Assembly: GCF_019925205.1 (NCBI RefSeq)
Contig: NC_083561.1
Location: forward strand, 21,079,217 to 21,143,216
Direction of reading: 5' to 3'
DNA: 64,000 nucleotides
Origin: Metopolophium dirhodum
Taxonomy: Eukaryota; Arthropoda; Insecta; Hemiptera; Aphididae
Position numbers and translations under genes: made by a program. Under the pieces are notes generated by a model. That model was not told where the DNA came from and searched no databases. It saw only the letters and a program-made list of their open reading frames with translations. Below, one piece after another: positions 15,301 through 26,500 of the stretch (the stretch's first letter is position 1; each line of letters opens with the position of its first letter).

Positions 15301-15707
15301 AATTAATTTCAACCTCAACAAAGTTAATAGGTTACAACAGTTATTAATTTCTTACCATTACGATAATTGGAATAATACATGGATCTGGAGTCAAATGATT
15401 CATCTCGTCTTTTAGGAATGTCATCACAATATTTACGTGAAGTAAATCCTTGGTCACCACTGTAAGATCTGTTCTTTACTAAAACTCTGTTGCTTCGGTA
15501 ATATGATCCTGTAGTCTTGTTACGATAATCATCTTTGTTGAAGGTGCCATTCTTCGTATAATGATCGACAGGAGCTACATCGTTTTCTAACTTGTTTGAA
15601 CTGGATTCTAGTCGTTTATCAATGGAACCATTGACAGCTACCTTATCCACATCTGGTTTACTCTTAGACTTTATGGTGATCATCGTTGGTAACTTAACAT
15701 CGCTCAT
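301..15707 (-). CDS. SMG1: SMG1 kinase, N-terminal 1831 residues (29 exons; 3' end beyond window)
   Basis: SMG1 is the PI3K-related kinase that phosphorylates UPF1 in nonsense-mediated mRNA decay. Start is ATG 15705-15707. Exons, 5' to 3': 15356-15707, 12861-12973, 12606-12775, 12461-12542, 12346-12393, 7838-7963, 7498-7736, 7267-7424, 7058-7209, 6803-6981, 6548-6699, 6310-6457, 5997-6138, 5686-5913, 5485-5625, 5221-5357, 4948-5153, 4682-4869, 4000-4319, 3795-3936, 3554-3664, 3278-3486, 3051-3207, 2826-2978, 2516-2754, 2190-2449, 1810-2117, 1330-1512, 301-750. All junctions are GT-AG and phases agree, giving 1831 open codons. Family-matching stretches include DTVDILVGWHID (about residue 298), IIGMWALQPS, RLRTPFGKPNSTFRAIEG and PWRSIIPQLFSRL (about 1717). 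Visible parts are a polar N-terminus, the HEAT-rich arm and FAT-type helices; kinase and FATC regions are off the left edge. Exon boundaries were read by eye. Confidence 0.95.
9692..10328. mobile_element. hAT-like non-autonomous element with 8-bp target duplication
   Basis: The ends are inverted repeats beginning CAGTGTTGGGAAT at both termini. The flanks are CCTACTAT (9684-9691) and CCAACTAT (10329-10336), 7 of 8 identical, as expected for an aged 8-bp hAT duplication. The interior is AT-rich with many GATAA/TTATC motifs and no coding capacity. It lies inside a dispersed-repeat copy, and a related empty site is present near 63003-63025. Confidence 0.85.
10585..11619. mobile_element. hAT-like non-autonomous element, 1035 bp
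   Basis: The terminal inverted repeats begin CAGTGCCG; both ends then share an A/G-rich step and a GGACAT-type motif. The flanks are CTGGTTTT (10577-10584) and CAGGTTTT (11620-11627), 7 of 8 identical, consistent with an 8-bp hAT target duplication. No transposase reading frame is visible. It lies in SMG1 intron 5. Confidence 0.85.
11801..12262. mobile_element. hAT-like non-autonomous element, 462 bp
   Basis: Both termini begin CAGGGCTTGGAA as inverted repeats. The flanks TTAATAAC (11793-11800) and GTTATAAC (12263-12270) match at 6 of 8 positions, a plausible decayed 8-bp duplication. No coding sequence is visible. It is the third such element in the same SMG1 intron. Confidence 0.8.
12974..15355 (-). 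other. SMG1 intron 1 with dispersed-repeat copies
   Basis: This is the first intron after the polar N-terminal exon. It contains two head-to-tail copies of the dispersed AT-rich family described elsewhere (about 13330-13770 and 13860-14440), both inverted relative to the 49.5-kb copy. I see no further coding exon in it. Confidence 0.7.
13330..14440 (-). repeat. Dispersed AT-rich repeat family, two tandem inverted copies
   Basis: The block around 13490-13770 and the block around 13870-14180 are diverged head-to-tail copies of one sequence; both contain a GAAAATGTCC-like or GATAATGTCC-like step followed by GTGTATAGAAAAT. Both are reverse complements of the copy at 49480-50210. The left end continues into the part shared with 38141-38527, and the right end reaches the CGCTCAGAATCT motif near 14410. 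No coding capacity was recognised. Confidence 0.75.
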
Positions 15708-16400
15708 AGCCGATATAATGGACAATGGTCACTCAGAAAGAGTAACAAGATTCTTTATCAAGGGAACGAGTTGAGAGTGCATCGCGCCAATCACGAATTC
15801 CGTTCATGAAAAAAAACGTCATACTTACATTGAGAACTTTCATTCATTATCATTGAACCTGCGCACATGTAACACACGAATTGAATGAATAGGAAGGGAT
15901 CAGGCCTTCAGGGGTTGATAGAATTACGAAAAGGATGAAAGTTCGAGGTTCGAGCGGTTATCCCTTATGAATGAGCGGAGGGTAGGAGTAAGTTCAAACG
16001 CATGCGCTATCACGTTTGATGATACCAGACCGAAGTAACCGAAATAATATTTACAACCAACACTGTATACCGTGGTTTTTATTATATTCATGTCTGTTAT
16101 CAATGTAAATTACCCCAAATTACTTGATAACTTATATGAAAACATTAAGCACAGACAATTCTGAATTTTGAACAATTTTGTTCTGACTTCTGATTTTCCG
16201 AACAATTTGAGTTTGAAAATTGAAATACAATACTAATTATTACTATTATTATTTTTGTCAAAATATTGTCAGATAGTATTTTAATTTGACATATGGAACA
16301 AAATATGCATGGTAGTATGTTAGAACAAATTATTAACTACAAATTGATTATATCGATTAAATAAACAATGGTTTTATGAAAATGTAGTTTATGTGTAAAA
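15708..16400. promoter_or_regulatory. Shared upstream region between divergent SMG1 and OAF
   Basis: The two start codons face away from each other across 693 bp. The first half (about 15770-16030) is less AT-rich than the surroundings, with CpG-containing stretches, as expected for a broadly active promoter. No TATA box or initiator can be assigned with confidence. Bidirectional promoter activity is inferred from the arrangement alone. Confidence 0.5.
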
Positions 16401-19400
16401 ATGATCAATATTTTGAAAATTTATTTTTATGTTATTTATATTATCCTAAATTATAGTTGTCAATTTTCTTGTTTAGTTGTTAACGTTAAAGATCAGGTAA
16501 TTTTTAACAAATAATTAATTATAGGTATAAAATAGAGATATTAATAATACTAAATGTAAAATACACATTATCATTTTTGTTTAAGTTTTACAGTTTCTGA
16601 TTAAATTAATTTAATGAGTACACTGATGTTGTACACTCTTTTTGAAATAGGCTTTCTTTTTATTGAGTCTAATTTAATTCCTAACTTTTTATTTAGGATA
16701 CTTATTTTTCAAATTATAAAAAATAATGAAATCTTAGCCAACTTACTCATTTAAAAAAAATGTATTTATTATTATCTACTCTGATTATTATTTTTTAACT
16801 CATGAAATTAACATATTGTGTATTTATAATTATAACTAATAACTTATTTTAACATATTATTTTAGGATGGTAGTGTTATAAAAGAAATAATATATGCAAA
16901 TATAACAGATGATACAATCACACTAGAATTACAACTACCGGACTCTACATTAATCACACAACACATTGATTTCATAAAGGTATTTACAATTATATATAAA
17001 TATTACTTTTATTATATGTTTTAACCTTATTAATGAATAATGAAATATAGGTAGGTACATATTATATAAATAATGTATTAATTCATATTAGGAAGTTCAA
17101 ATAGTACAAGTGTTGTTGCTTGGAGAAGAAGAACGTGGTCAAAAGCCATATCAAATACTTTGTTTTGTCAATCATGTACATGCAAATGAATTTATATCAC
17201 CAGATGCAATGTCAAAACTTAGACAAGTATTATTATAAATGAAAAATAGTATTAATTACTTTATAAATGTATATTACAAACATAAATATTTTTTCAGAAA
17301 AATCCTGGTACAATTCGTGTTGCAGAAGAAAATAAAGGTGTATTTAATATTACAATAGATATGAAAATCAAATTAAAAGATAGTAATTATATATCACAAC
17401 ATGTTGGATCATTATGTTCTGAAGCACAAGATACAACTTTTACTAGCAAATTTGACATTGATAAATGGGCTACTGTACCGGGTAATTAAAACTATACAGT
17501 AACAACTATATTTGTATACATCCAACCTTCTTTATTTTTAACAAATTTATTTTAATTTATTACCTGTATGTTATGTTGAAAACTTTAGAAAAATCTAAGT
17601 AGGCTCTTGCACACTAAGCAATATTTATGATAAACTTAAGTAAGAAAAAAACGCCTTGCTAAAAATCTTGTACGGTTTTGTTGATGATTATACTAAATAT
17701 ATTAAAAAGAATTTTTGCTTGAAATACCTGAGCTAAACTTAAAAAATTATAACCTTTTAAACATACTTTATTCAAATCTCTAACCATCATAAATATTATT
17801 TTTTTTTTTTTTATTCATGGTACATCAACTGCTAAGGTTGCAACAAAAATTGGTAATTAGTACATAATAGAGTATAGTTATACAATAAATTCTTAAATTA
17901 AATTATACATATCAATTTGTTTTAAAAATATGATTATTTTGTTGGTGTTGTCATGGATAGGGCTGAGGGCTTCAAAGAGGTTGTCGGACAATTTTAGACT
18001 TTTTCTGGTATCTGTATGGATACGGCAGTTGATAAGGAGGTGCTTGACTGTGAGAGGTTCTCCGCAGGTTAGGCACATTGCTGGTTCTTCTCTGCGCATA
18101 AGATGTCCATGGGACATCTTTGAGTGACCTATACGTAATCTATTGATAACTACTTCATCTTTGCGATTTGATGTATGGGGTTTAGGCCAGTATTCGGTAG
18201 TATTTTTTATTTCTCTCAGTTTGTTATTGGGTGTACGACGCCATTCAGATTCCCATAAATTAGTACAAAAGGTGTTGACATTCCTATGGATGTCGATGAG
18301 TGAGGAGTACGTGCGTATTTCAGTCAGAGGGTTATTTACTGTTTCACGAGCTACTTAGTCAGCTTTCTCATTGCCATCAATTCCACAATGGCCAGGAGTC
18401 CATATGAACCGTATGTTCTTGTTGGCTTTTTCAATGATGTTACTTATTTTGATTGCTAGGATGCTTGAGTGTAAATTATATTTCAGATTGTTTAGAGCAC
18501 TGAGTGAATCTGTACAAATGTTAATGGTGGAATCGGGTAGTTGAATGGCTAGGTGGACTCCTTCAACATCCTTAAACCCAGTGGTTTTTTTAGATTGGGA
18601 TTGGAGCAAAATGTATTTGCAAAACGATTTTGTGTTAATAATGGTAATGTTGAGTTTTCTGGGGGGATGCGAGTAATATAATTTAGAGCTAATTTGATTC
18701 TACGAATGTGAAGGGGAGGTTCTCCAGAGATAGATAATATACTTGGAATGGGGCTGCTTCGAAATGCTCCAGTTGCAACTCTTAGACCGCTGTTGTGAAT
18801 TCAATTGTTTTAAGAATATTGGGGTTTGCATTGGTATAGCAGATGGATCCATAGTCTAGTTTGGACCTAACGAGAGATCTATGTAAGTTGGTTAATATAT
18901 TATTTTCAGCCTCCCATTCAGCGTTCATAAATATTATATTTACAATACTTAAGTTAAATTTGCTAAGTTTCAAATGGTGAACATTATTTTAAAATGGTTT
19001 TTGATTTATAAAACATTGTTGAAATAAATGAAGAAAAGTTCAAACTTTTAATAAATATATTCAACTATATTCAGGCATTCAGCTAAACATCACACTCGTA
19101 CAAAATATTCTAAAATTATCTTTCCTGGTCAACTCCCATTCTAAAATTCTTAAATATATTTTATTTTATTAATTTATATGCTTTATTTGTTTAGGTATGT
19201 ACTTGGGAAATTTATTACAAGCTGTTGAATATATTAACTATAAATCGCCAAACTCTAATTTGAAACTATGTCGAGATACAGGTAAAGTATGGTCACACTG
19301 TTTATGTACGATGAAAGTAACCATTCCTTGGTATCCTTGTGCTTTAAAATTCTGCAAAGACCATATTGGTAAAAAGTCAACAGCGGTTGATAGTTATCGA

Positions 19401-19481
19401 TGTGGTATACAGACTTGTGGTAAAATTATGAATTTTATGTACATTGTTAAACACAAGCAACATTGTTTGACAATTGAATAA
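16401..19481 (+). CDS. oaf: Out at first (OAF) homologue, 271 aa, secreted
   Basis: Five exons: 16401-16496, 16866-16979, 17092-17226, 17298-17481 and 19195-19481, all GT-AG and in frame, giving 271 residues, close to the 273 of the vertebrate protein. The start ATG is 16401; an ATG ten bases upstream reaches an early stop. Residues 1-24 form a hydrophobic signal peptide, followed by the family opening LVVNVKDQDGSVIKEIIYAN. Other hallmarks are LITQHIDFIKEVQ, LLLGEEERGQKPYQ, MSKLRQKNPGTIR, and the cysteine-rich C-terminus with IPWYPCALKFCK and YRCGIQTCGK. The family is a conserved secreted protein first described as a developmental gene in Drosophila; its molecular role is poorly known. Intron 4 carries a LINE insertion. 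Confidence 0.95.
17800..18924 (-). mobile_element. 5'-truncated non-LTR retrotransposon (RT end, RNase H, Zn motif), broken
   Basis: The poly-T run near 17800 is the poly-A tail of a minus-strand LINE. Identical 13-bp duplications TCATAAATATTAT flank it at 17787-17799 and 18925-18937. Minus-strand remnants read, in order: the end of a reverse transcriptase (SLVRSKLDYGSICYTNA, near 18782-18973), an RNase H domain (CTDSLSALNNL and IWTPGHCGIDGNEKAD, 18355-18609) and a cysteine/histidine tail (GHLMRREEPAMCLTCGEP, 17893-18117). A stop directly after GNEKAD and frame changes make it non-functional. The order fits the Jockey/R1-type LINEs of insects. It lies in OAF intron 4 in antisense orientation. 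Confidence 0.93.
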
Positions 19482-19545
19482 CACGTTGTATCATTATTGG
19501 TATGTATTTATAAGGTAAATTAAAGATCTCTGCTGTACATAGGTA

Positions 19546-19551
19546 AATAAA
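19546..19551 (+). promoter_or_regulatory. Probable OAF polyadenylation signal
   Basis: AATAAA lies 65 bp after the OAF stop codon; further AATAAA-like copies follow within 50 bp. The transcript end itself cannot be placed from sequence. Confidence 0.5.
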
Positions 19552-19800
19552 TGTATAAATAAATGTTGCATTTACATATTCTTTATATTTAATAATAATA
19601 AAAACATATTATTTAAAAACAGTCTTACTTCATTTAAATTAGAAATTATATTTTAATAATAATTCCAACACCACAATTTTAGTATTACCATCAAGTTGTA
19701 GAAAAGACAAGAATCTAGTAAGAAAATCAATATAGAAGTATAATGATACCAAAGCTAGCCATGTGACTACAAAGAAAATTATTTTAGACATCTGTATTAA

Positions 19801-20112
19801 GAGGACGTTACACCGAAATGTGTTGTCTTCGTGTTACAAGTGCGTAACATAGCAAATTGTATGCTCAGCAGAACACGTTTAGCTCCGTTAGTTTAACAAT
19901 AAGAGTGAATTAACAAAATTCAAAAAATTCTAAATTTTAAAGGTTAGGTTATTATCAAGAAAACCGCATTTGTTTTTTATTATATTTTAATTTAAAAGCG
20001 AGTTATGGGTATTTTAAAATTGTAAATTGTTTGTAACGTGTTCTACTGACATACAATATGCTATGATGCGCACTTGTAAGATGGAGATAACAAATGTCGG
20101 TGTAACGTCCTC
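19801..20112. mobile_element. TTAA-flanked MITE
   Basis: Terminal inverted repeats begin GAGGACGTTACACCG at both ends, and TTAA flanks both sides (19797-19800 and 20113-20116). A TTAA duplication is the signature of piggyBac-type integration, although TTAA could also be part of the terminus. The roughly 310-bp interior has no coding capacity. Related copies are at 33537-33966 and 39769-40272, with a solo end at 200-255. Confidence 0.75.
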
Positions 20113-23100
20113 TTAAGAAAGAAAATAATTCAACCTGTAATCACTGGATGTTAATGTCTAATATTCAGGATCTTATGGGTCATGTACACTGCCATGCATC
20201 AAGCTCATCACCCCAAATTTTATATTCTCAAAATCCAAGCACACTAAGTTTGTATGTACTACTCATTAGCAAAGAAAAAAACTTTTATAAATCATTAATT
20301 TAAAATTAAATATGTATGTAAAACAAAAATTGCATTTAATTATGTTTAAATACTGAATTCTTATTATACTTCAATAGTTCAATAACAAAAATAATTGTTT
20401 ATAATTATGTAAATACTGCTATTATTGAAGTTTTAATTATAAACAAATGCATTCAAATAACAAATTGTAAAAATATAATTTATAATACTTAATTGGATCA
20501 TTTTTTCTTGGACAGCTAGTATATTATATGTCAATTTTTTTTATTGTTAAATCAGTAATTCTAACAAATTATTTCAGGCTTCAGAGACTATACTACATCA
20601 ATATTTAATTTGGAACAAATGAAGTTAAGTACCTACAAATTCTAATTTTACTAAACATGTGATTTCATGGGTTTGAAAAATGGTCACACTTATAGATTTT
20701 GAGCAAAGGATAAATGTATTGGGTTTCCTATAAACTTTGTATGTTTTTTTTCTTTAAGATTATCTTCAGATTTTAGATCAGTAACAATACTTCTACTTAG
20801 AATGTAGTTTCTTAATAGACTTAATTTTCAATTTATTTGAATTGATATAATTTTTCATTAATTATTATTGCATACAATTCCTTTAATTTGTTTTATTATA
20901 CATTAAGATATTCCTAGCTAGCACTATCTATAACTAAGTTTAATAATTATACGTTTCATCTTACTAACTTTAATAAATAAAACTAATTAATTTTAACGAT
21001 ACATTACAATCTAAAAAATAGTATAATATATAAAATAATTTTACAATAAACCTGTTCATAATTATTCGCCCACATAAACATTTGTTTTGTGGAATAAGCA
21101 ATCATCCTAACGGTTCATAACTAATGGGTCAATTTCCCCAAATTGGATCAATGCCGTTCTAACGAATATATTCTAATTTCTAAACTCGAATTTGCTATTC
21201 TTTTCTATATTTGTACTTTTATTATTGTAACCCGTTAGGTAAAATAATGCCACATTGTAACTATTTATCAACGTTTTATATTTGTATTTTGTGTAGTAAA
21301 AAAATAATTTTAATTAAATTTTATAATTGATTGTATACATATTATATATCAACTTGCCCTAAAATATATGGGTGGGGTGCTGTGGCTATTCCATAATTTT
21401 CACGACGCGATACAATATGCTTGTTAGAGACTTAGAGTGCATATAATATTATCACATGTTATAATCATATCGTGTTTATCCTCAAGTTTAAAACCGTTTA
21501 AAAATAAAATATCAGTCTTGCAATACATTAATACATATACGAAAATCTATCATCAACATTTTGGATAGTAAAAATGCTCCGATTTTCGAGATTAGCGTCT
21601 TTTTTGATAGATAAGTGAATCTAGTTGGTACTTTTGGGAGGAATTGAAAATGGAGTGCCCGCTCTAGAGCCGTCAATACATTAACCAAAAGTACAAACTT
21701 AAATCAAAAATTGATTGAAAAAAAATAAAAAATGTTAAAACAATAGTCATATTAATTTACGTTTATTTTTGTGGCATACTTTGAAGATAAACTTTAAACG
21801 TGAAATTTCTCCTCGTGTATACCTATTTATTTTTTTGTGTAATTATAAATTAACTTTTCTTCTGTAACTATGGTTGGAACCGTAAGCAAATTTCGTTAAT
21901 TTTTAAAAATAATGTGCTTTGTGTATGGCTATTTTTGTCAGGAAGCAAAGCAAAAACTAATTGAATATCATTTTGATTCTTAAAAAGTTAAAACCATGAA
22001 TAGTAAATAACTGCAAAAAATATTTTTTACAATAATTAAATGTACCGACTTATATTTTTTTTTCGTTAGAATGAGAATCATTATACCGTTGTCATAATAC
22101 GCAGCGCATAAACACGTTCTACGTTGTATTTTATTCATAAAAATAAATTTTAATATTTATTATTTTCAAGTTAACATTTTTAACTTTTTCAGCTTTTAAA
22201 TTCCAAAATCGGTATTCAAATAAAATGTTGGAGTGTAGTATATTAGGTACCCTATTTATTTTTCAAGTAAATATGTCTATGTAAGAGAGATTATAATATC
22301 TTTGATTTTCAGGTAAAAAGGTTGTTCGTGTAGGAACTAGGAGTTTACATTTCCCTATAAAAGTATTGACATTTGGTTGCGGCATTGCGCAATATTTATT
22401 GCGATTTATTACGTAGGTACCTATTTGTTCGATAGGTACCTACATTTAAATTTTAATGCAATTTCTGATAGAGGTATTTTGTTTGGATAAATGTTTAGTG
22501 TTTACAAAACGCTCAATTTGTGTCATTGCAATAACATTAATCAAATCGTCATGTATATTTGTATTAAGTTTTAGGTCATTTGGCATACATACAATTTAAC
22601 TATATTTAGATTTTATAATAATATGATTATTTTATATTACCTACCTACCTACATATTGTATATTGTATTACACGATTTGCCATATAATTTAAATATTATA
22701 ATTACCTACAATCTTAAATCTACATGTTTTATCACTCTTAATAAGCATCCATGTATAATTAAAACATCGTTAACAATAGTTTAAACAACATTAATAATAA
22801 TATATTTGTTTAAAAAACATGTTATACCATAGTCCATAAGTACATGTATCAATCAACTTTCTCACATAGTTACACTTACAATGCAAAAAGTTACAATTCA
22901 TTAAATATGGTTAATTTCAAATAGGTAGGTATTTATTAAGAGTTAAAGTGTCTAAGTATAGCATATTTAAATAGGTACCTATATATTAATATCTATGACT
23001 ATATATATAGTTTAGGACGTTTAGGCCTTTAGGATTAGGCCATTAGGGTATAGTTGTAATACTAAGGACAATATGCAGTCATTTTAATAAAAATATAAAA

Positions 23101-23565
23101 CACATTTTTAATAGTCAGAATTAGGTAGGTACCTACCTATGTATAAGGTATATTAGAAAATATATTATGATTTGTGATTGTTTCAAAAATATGGATATGT
23201 TTATTTACAATACCGCATAGGTATCTATATATGTTATAATAAATTATAGGTAGTATGAGATCACTATATTCATGATGTGCCAATTTTACTCCGACACTAT
23301 TCGTACGTAATGATATCTTGAGTTATATGTACAATTAGAATGTCAGGTATTAATGGCTAAAAGCCAAAAGGTATTCTGAGATTAGAGTATCCTAAGTGGA
23401 TCGTCAATATAGGTACAGCTAGAATACAAATCGAACGCATGGCTGAACGATTTTTTACGATGAACTTGAAGTTATGCAAATCAATTTATAGAATTTACTT
23501 AATTGTCATATAAATTATATACGTTCATAAATAATTTTCACAAATCAAATTCATACAATCATAAA

Positions 23566-26500
23566 ATGTGCGAAGAAATCGAACTTCATCGATACGACGA
23601 CACGCCTTGGGGATTTCGACTGACAGGAGGCCATGATTTCGGAATTCCTCTTACTGTCGTTCGGGTAAGTTTTAAATTTAAAATAGAGTTGAATGTTAAA
23701 GAAATATTGATCTCTTAATTATCATTACCTAACTGTTAAAATAGGTGACTGGAGGTAGTTTGGCCGAGGAAGCTGGCATGAATGTTGGAGATATGATTAT
23801 TGAAATTAATGGAGATAACACAGCACAGATAACTCATAGTGAAGCTCAGCAATGTATTTTAGAAGCTGGCAATAGTATTACTCTTTCGATTTTACGGTGA
23901 ATAAATATAATTAATATACCATATAGTGTATATGGTGATTCACCAAGTATGCTAAACATAGGCGTGTTCAGACTGGTGGCTGAGGGGGCATAACTAATTT
24001 TCATATCGTGTCACCTATTTTTTTTTAGAGACGAAAAAACATCCAGTTTTTAGATAAAAAAACTCGCAATAATAAGAACATTTTTTAATTGTGACTGAAC
24101 AATTTAACTATCGGCATGTAAAAACAATAAAAATACTTTTAAAACTAAAATAAAAACACATTATGTATAACATAATATATAGAAAGTTATAAATTGTTAA
24201 TAAAATTGAGGGTTCATATTTTAATATAATTATTTTTACTAGGTAGTTTAAGAACATAAAAAATTTCAAAATACATTTTTTGGTACCTACTTCTTTGTTT
24301 ATTATCGGGCGCCACTGGGTTGACGGTCCATCGTACTATGATATTTTTCATAATATACTGTAACAAAACTTTCAAATAAAATTAATAATAAATTGTTTAC
24401 AATTAATATAGCAGCACAGTTGACACAGTTATAATATTAATTATTATTTAATTCTCATATTATACGTAAAAATATGACAATTTTTATAAAACTCCTTATT
24501 AAATGTTACACATTTTATTTGTTTAAACGATTGAACTCTTAGAAGGCGACCGAAGCCGGAAGTCATAGAAAGCTACTAGTAATTTGTTGTCATACTTGTT
24601 CTAACATAATATATAATAATATTATCGTATTTTGAAAAATCGAAAATAAAGTGCAAAATTCTAAATGTATATTACCCGTTATTACTCATTAATCATTCGT
24701 TGTAATTTCGAAACTAATGATTTGCGCAGTGTTGTGTATTTAGCCGTACCTACCTATATTGTTATATTAGCAATTAAACTGTAATAACTTTTTAACACAA
24801 AGTTTCCGCAAATTTTTTCAAACACTTGAAATAAGAATTCAAAAACTCGTATTTTAGGAAAAACGATTTTTTAAAAAAAAGGTGTCTGGTGAAGTAGATT
24901 TGTTCCCAAAATGATAGGCACTGAGGCACGATCCGTAGACACGCTTTTGAGATGTTGTACCATCTAACCTGTGGTATGTTATGTAGGTACAAAGGTTTAA
25001 TAAGCATGAATTGTGAATTGTGATCACTAAATATTAAATAGGTAAAGTTCAAATAACAATAAATTAATTTTTAAATATTTTATGAATTTTTAAAGATTAT
25101 TATCCTTAGTATATGTAAACATTTGAATATCTGACAAACTGGGGGTTCTATTATTTCAATGACAGAAGTTTATATCACTACAGAGTACAGTTCCCATCTT
25201 ATGTAGTACAAAAAATCTCAAGAATTTGAAAATTTGTTCTCAATTCATTAAAAATTCCAAAAATCAAAATTTTAATAAATTCATAAATTTTATTTAAAAT
25301 TTTAATTTTAGTTTAAATTCATTGTTAAAGGATGAAATGTGCTTGTGCCAATAATTCACCCCTATGATATGACAATTCAATTTAAACTATAGGCAATAGA
25401 TAGTTCATCTATCTCATAATACATTTTAAATTAACCAAGTTATAAGTATACCTACCTACTCTAAATTCTAATATTCTATAATAATCTTTATTTTATTTTT
25501 AGTTTTTATATACCTTCCTAACGTTTCTATTCAATTATTTCTTGCTTGATTTTGTACAAATAAAACCAACTTATTGTATAATACCTATAAATATACAACA
25601 ACATAAAATAATTTATGTTAAAGTTACATCAGAAGCCACTTCTTTTTTAAAATTGTTTATGTTTATATAAAATTATATTGTCTGTTAGGTACCATAATAT
25701 GTCTTGAAGTTTAGTTAGTATATTTACTAAATAAAATTTAAAAAAACACAAATAAAACTATTAAAATAAGTAATTATTTCTATTTGTCACAAAATTAAAA
25801 TTAAATTTATATTTATAGAGGAAGTCCTGTACTAGCAGTTACACCGACCAGAGGACTACACACACCTTCAGTCATTGATCGTGCAACATCTTCTATTGGA
25901 AGTTTAACTGAATATGAGCATAGAGATAATGTAGTATCAGGTCAGTCCAAACGGTAACTCCTGGATTTAAACTAATAATAATGGTTTAATAATTCTGTGG
26001 CTTAGTTGTATCAGAATCATATGAGAGTGGTCATGAGATGACTGAGGAAGAAATAGCTGAAAAATTATTAGAAAGTGCTGAAGTTATTGAAAATAATGGG
26101 AAAAATGTCATAGGGTAAATAGTAAATATATAATGTTTGTATTTAATTTAAATTAATATACTTTAAATTTTGATAGTGTCAATTTTAAACGTTTTGTGCC
26201 TAAATGTGATTTCATTAAAAATTCACTGGTATTTCAAACATTACAAGAAGAACAAATTTTTGACCAAAAATCAGAGCAAGAACAATTAAAAAGGTGTCCG
26301 ACAAAAAGATTTTCAACATTTTTAACACCACCAAATAGGCCAAAAATCAGACCGCCTGAAAAAAAAAAACCTGAAGAAGTGAAACAAACTGAGGTGTGAT
26401 ATTATGAATTAAATTATATAAAATTACATTTTAATATATTCTATCTGTACATTAATAAACATTAAGGTAATATATATATATACAGGCTAGAAATTTGCTA

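Larger units (their letters stand above)
19482..23565. other. Intergenic region between OAF and the Zasp66-like gene
   Basis: Four kilobases of AT-rich DNA containing a TTAA-flanked MITE (19801-20112), a fragment of the dispersed family around 21560-21690 and many TAGGTACCTACC-type microrepeats between 22400 and 23250. No coding exon is recognised. The 5' untranslated exons and promoter of the downstream PDZ gene probably lie here but cannot be placed. Confidence 0.6.

Noticed and set aside
23970..24316. Possible hAT element ending in the complement of CAGTGGCGCCCGAT
   Set aside because: Only the right end is convincing; no duplication or matching left terminus was found.
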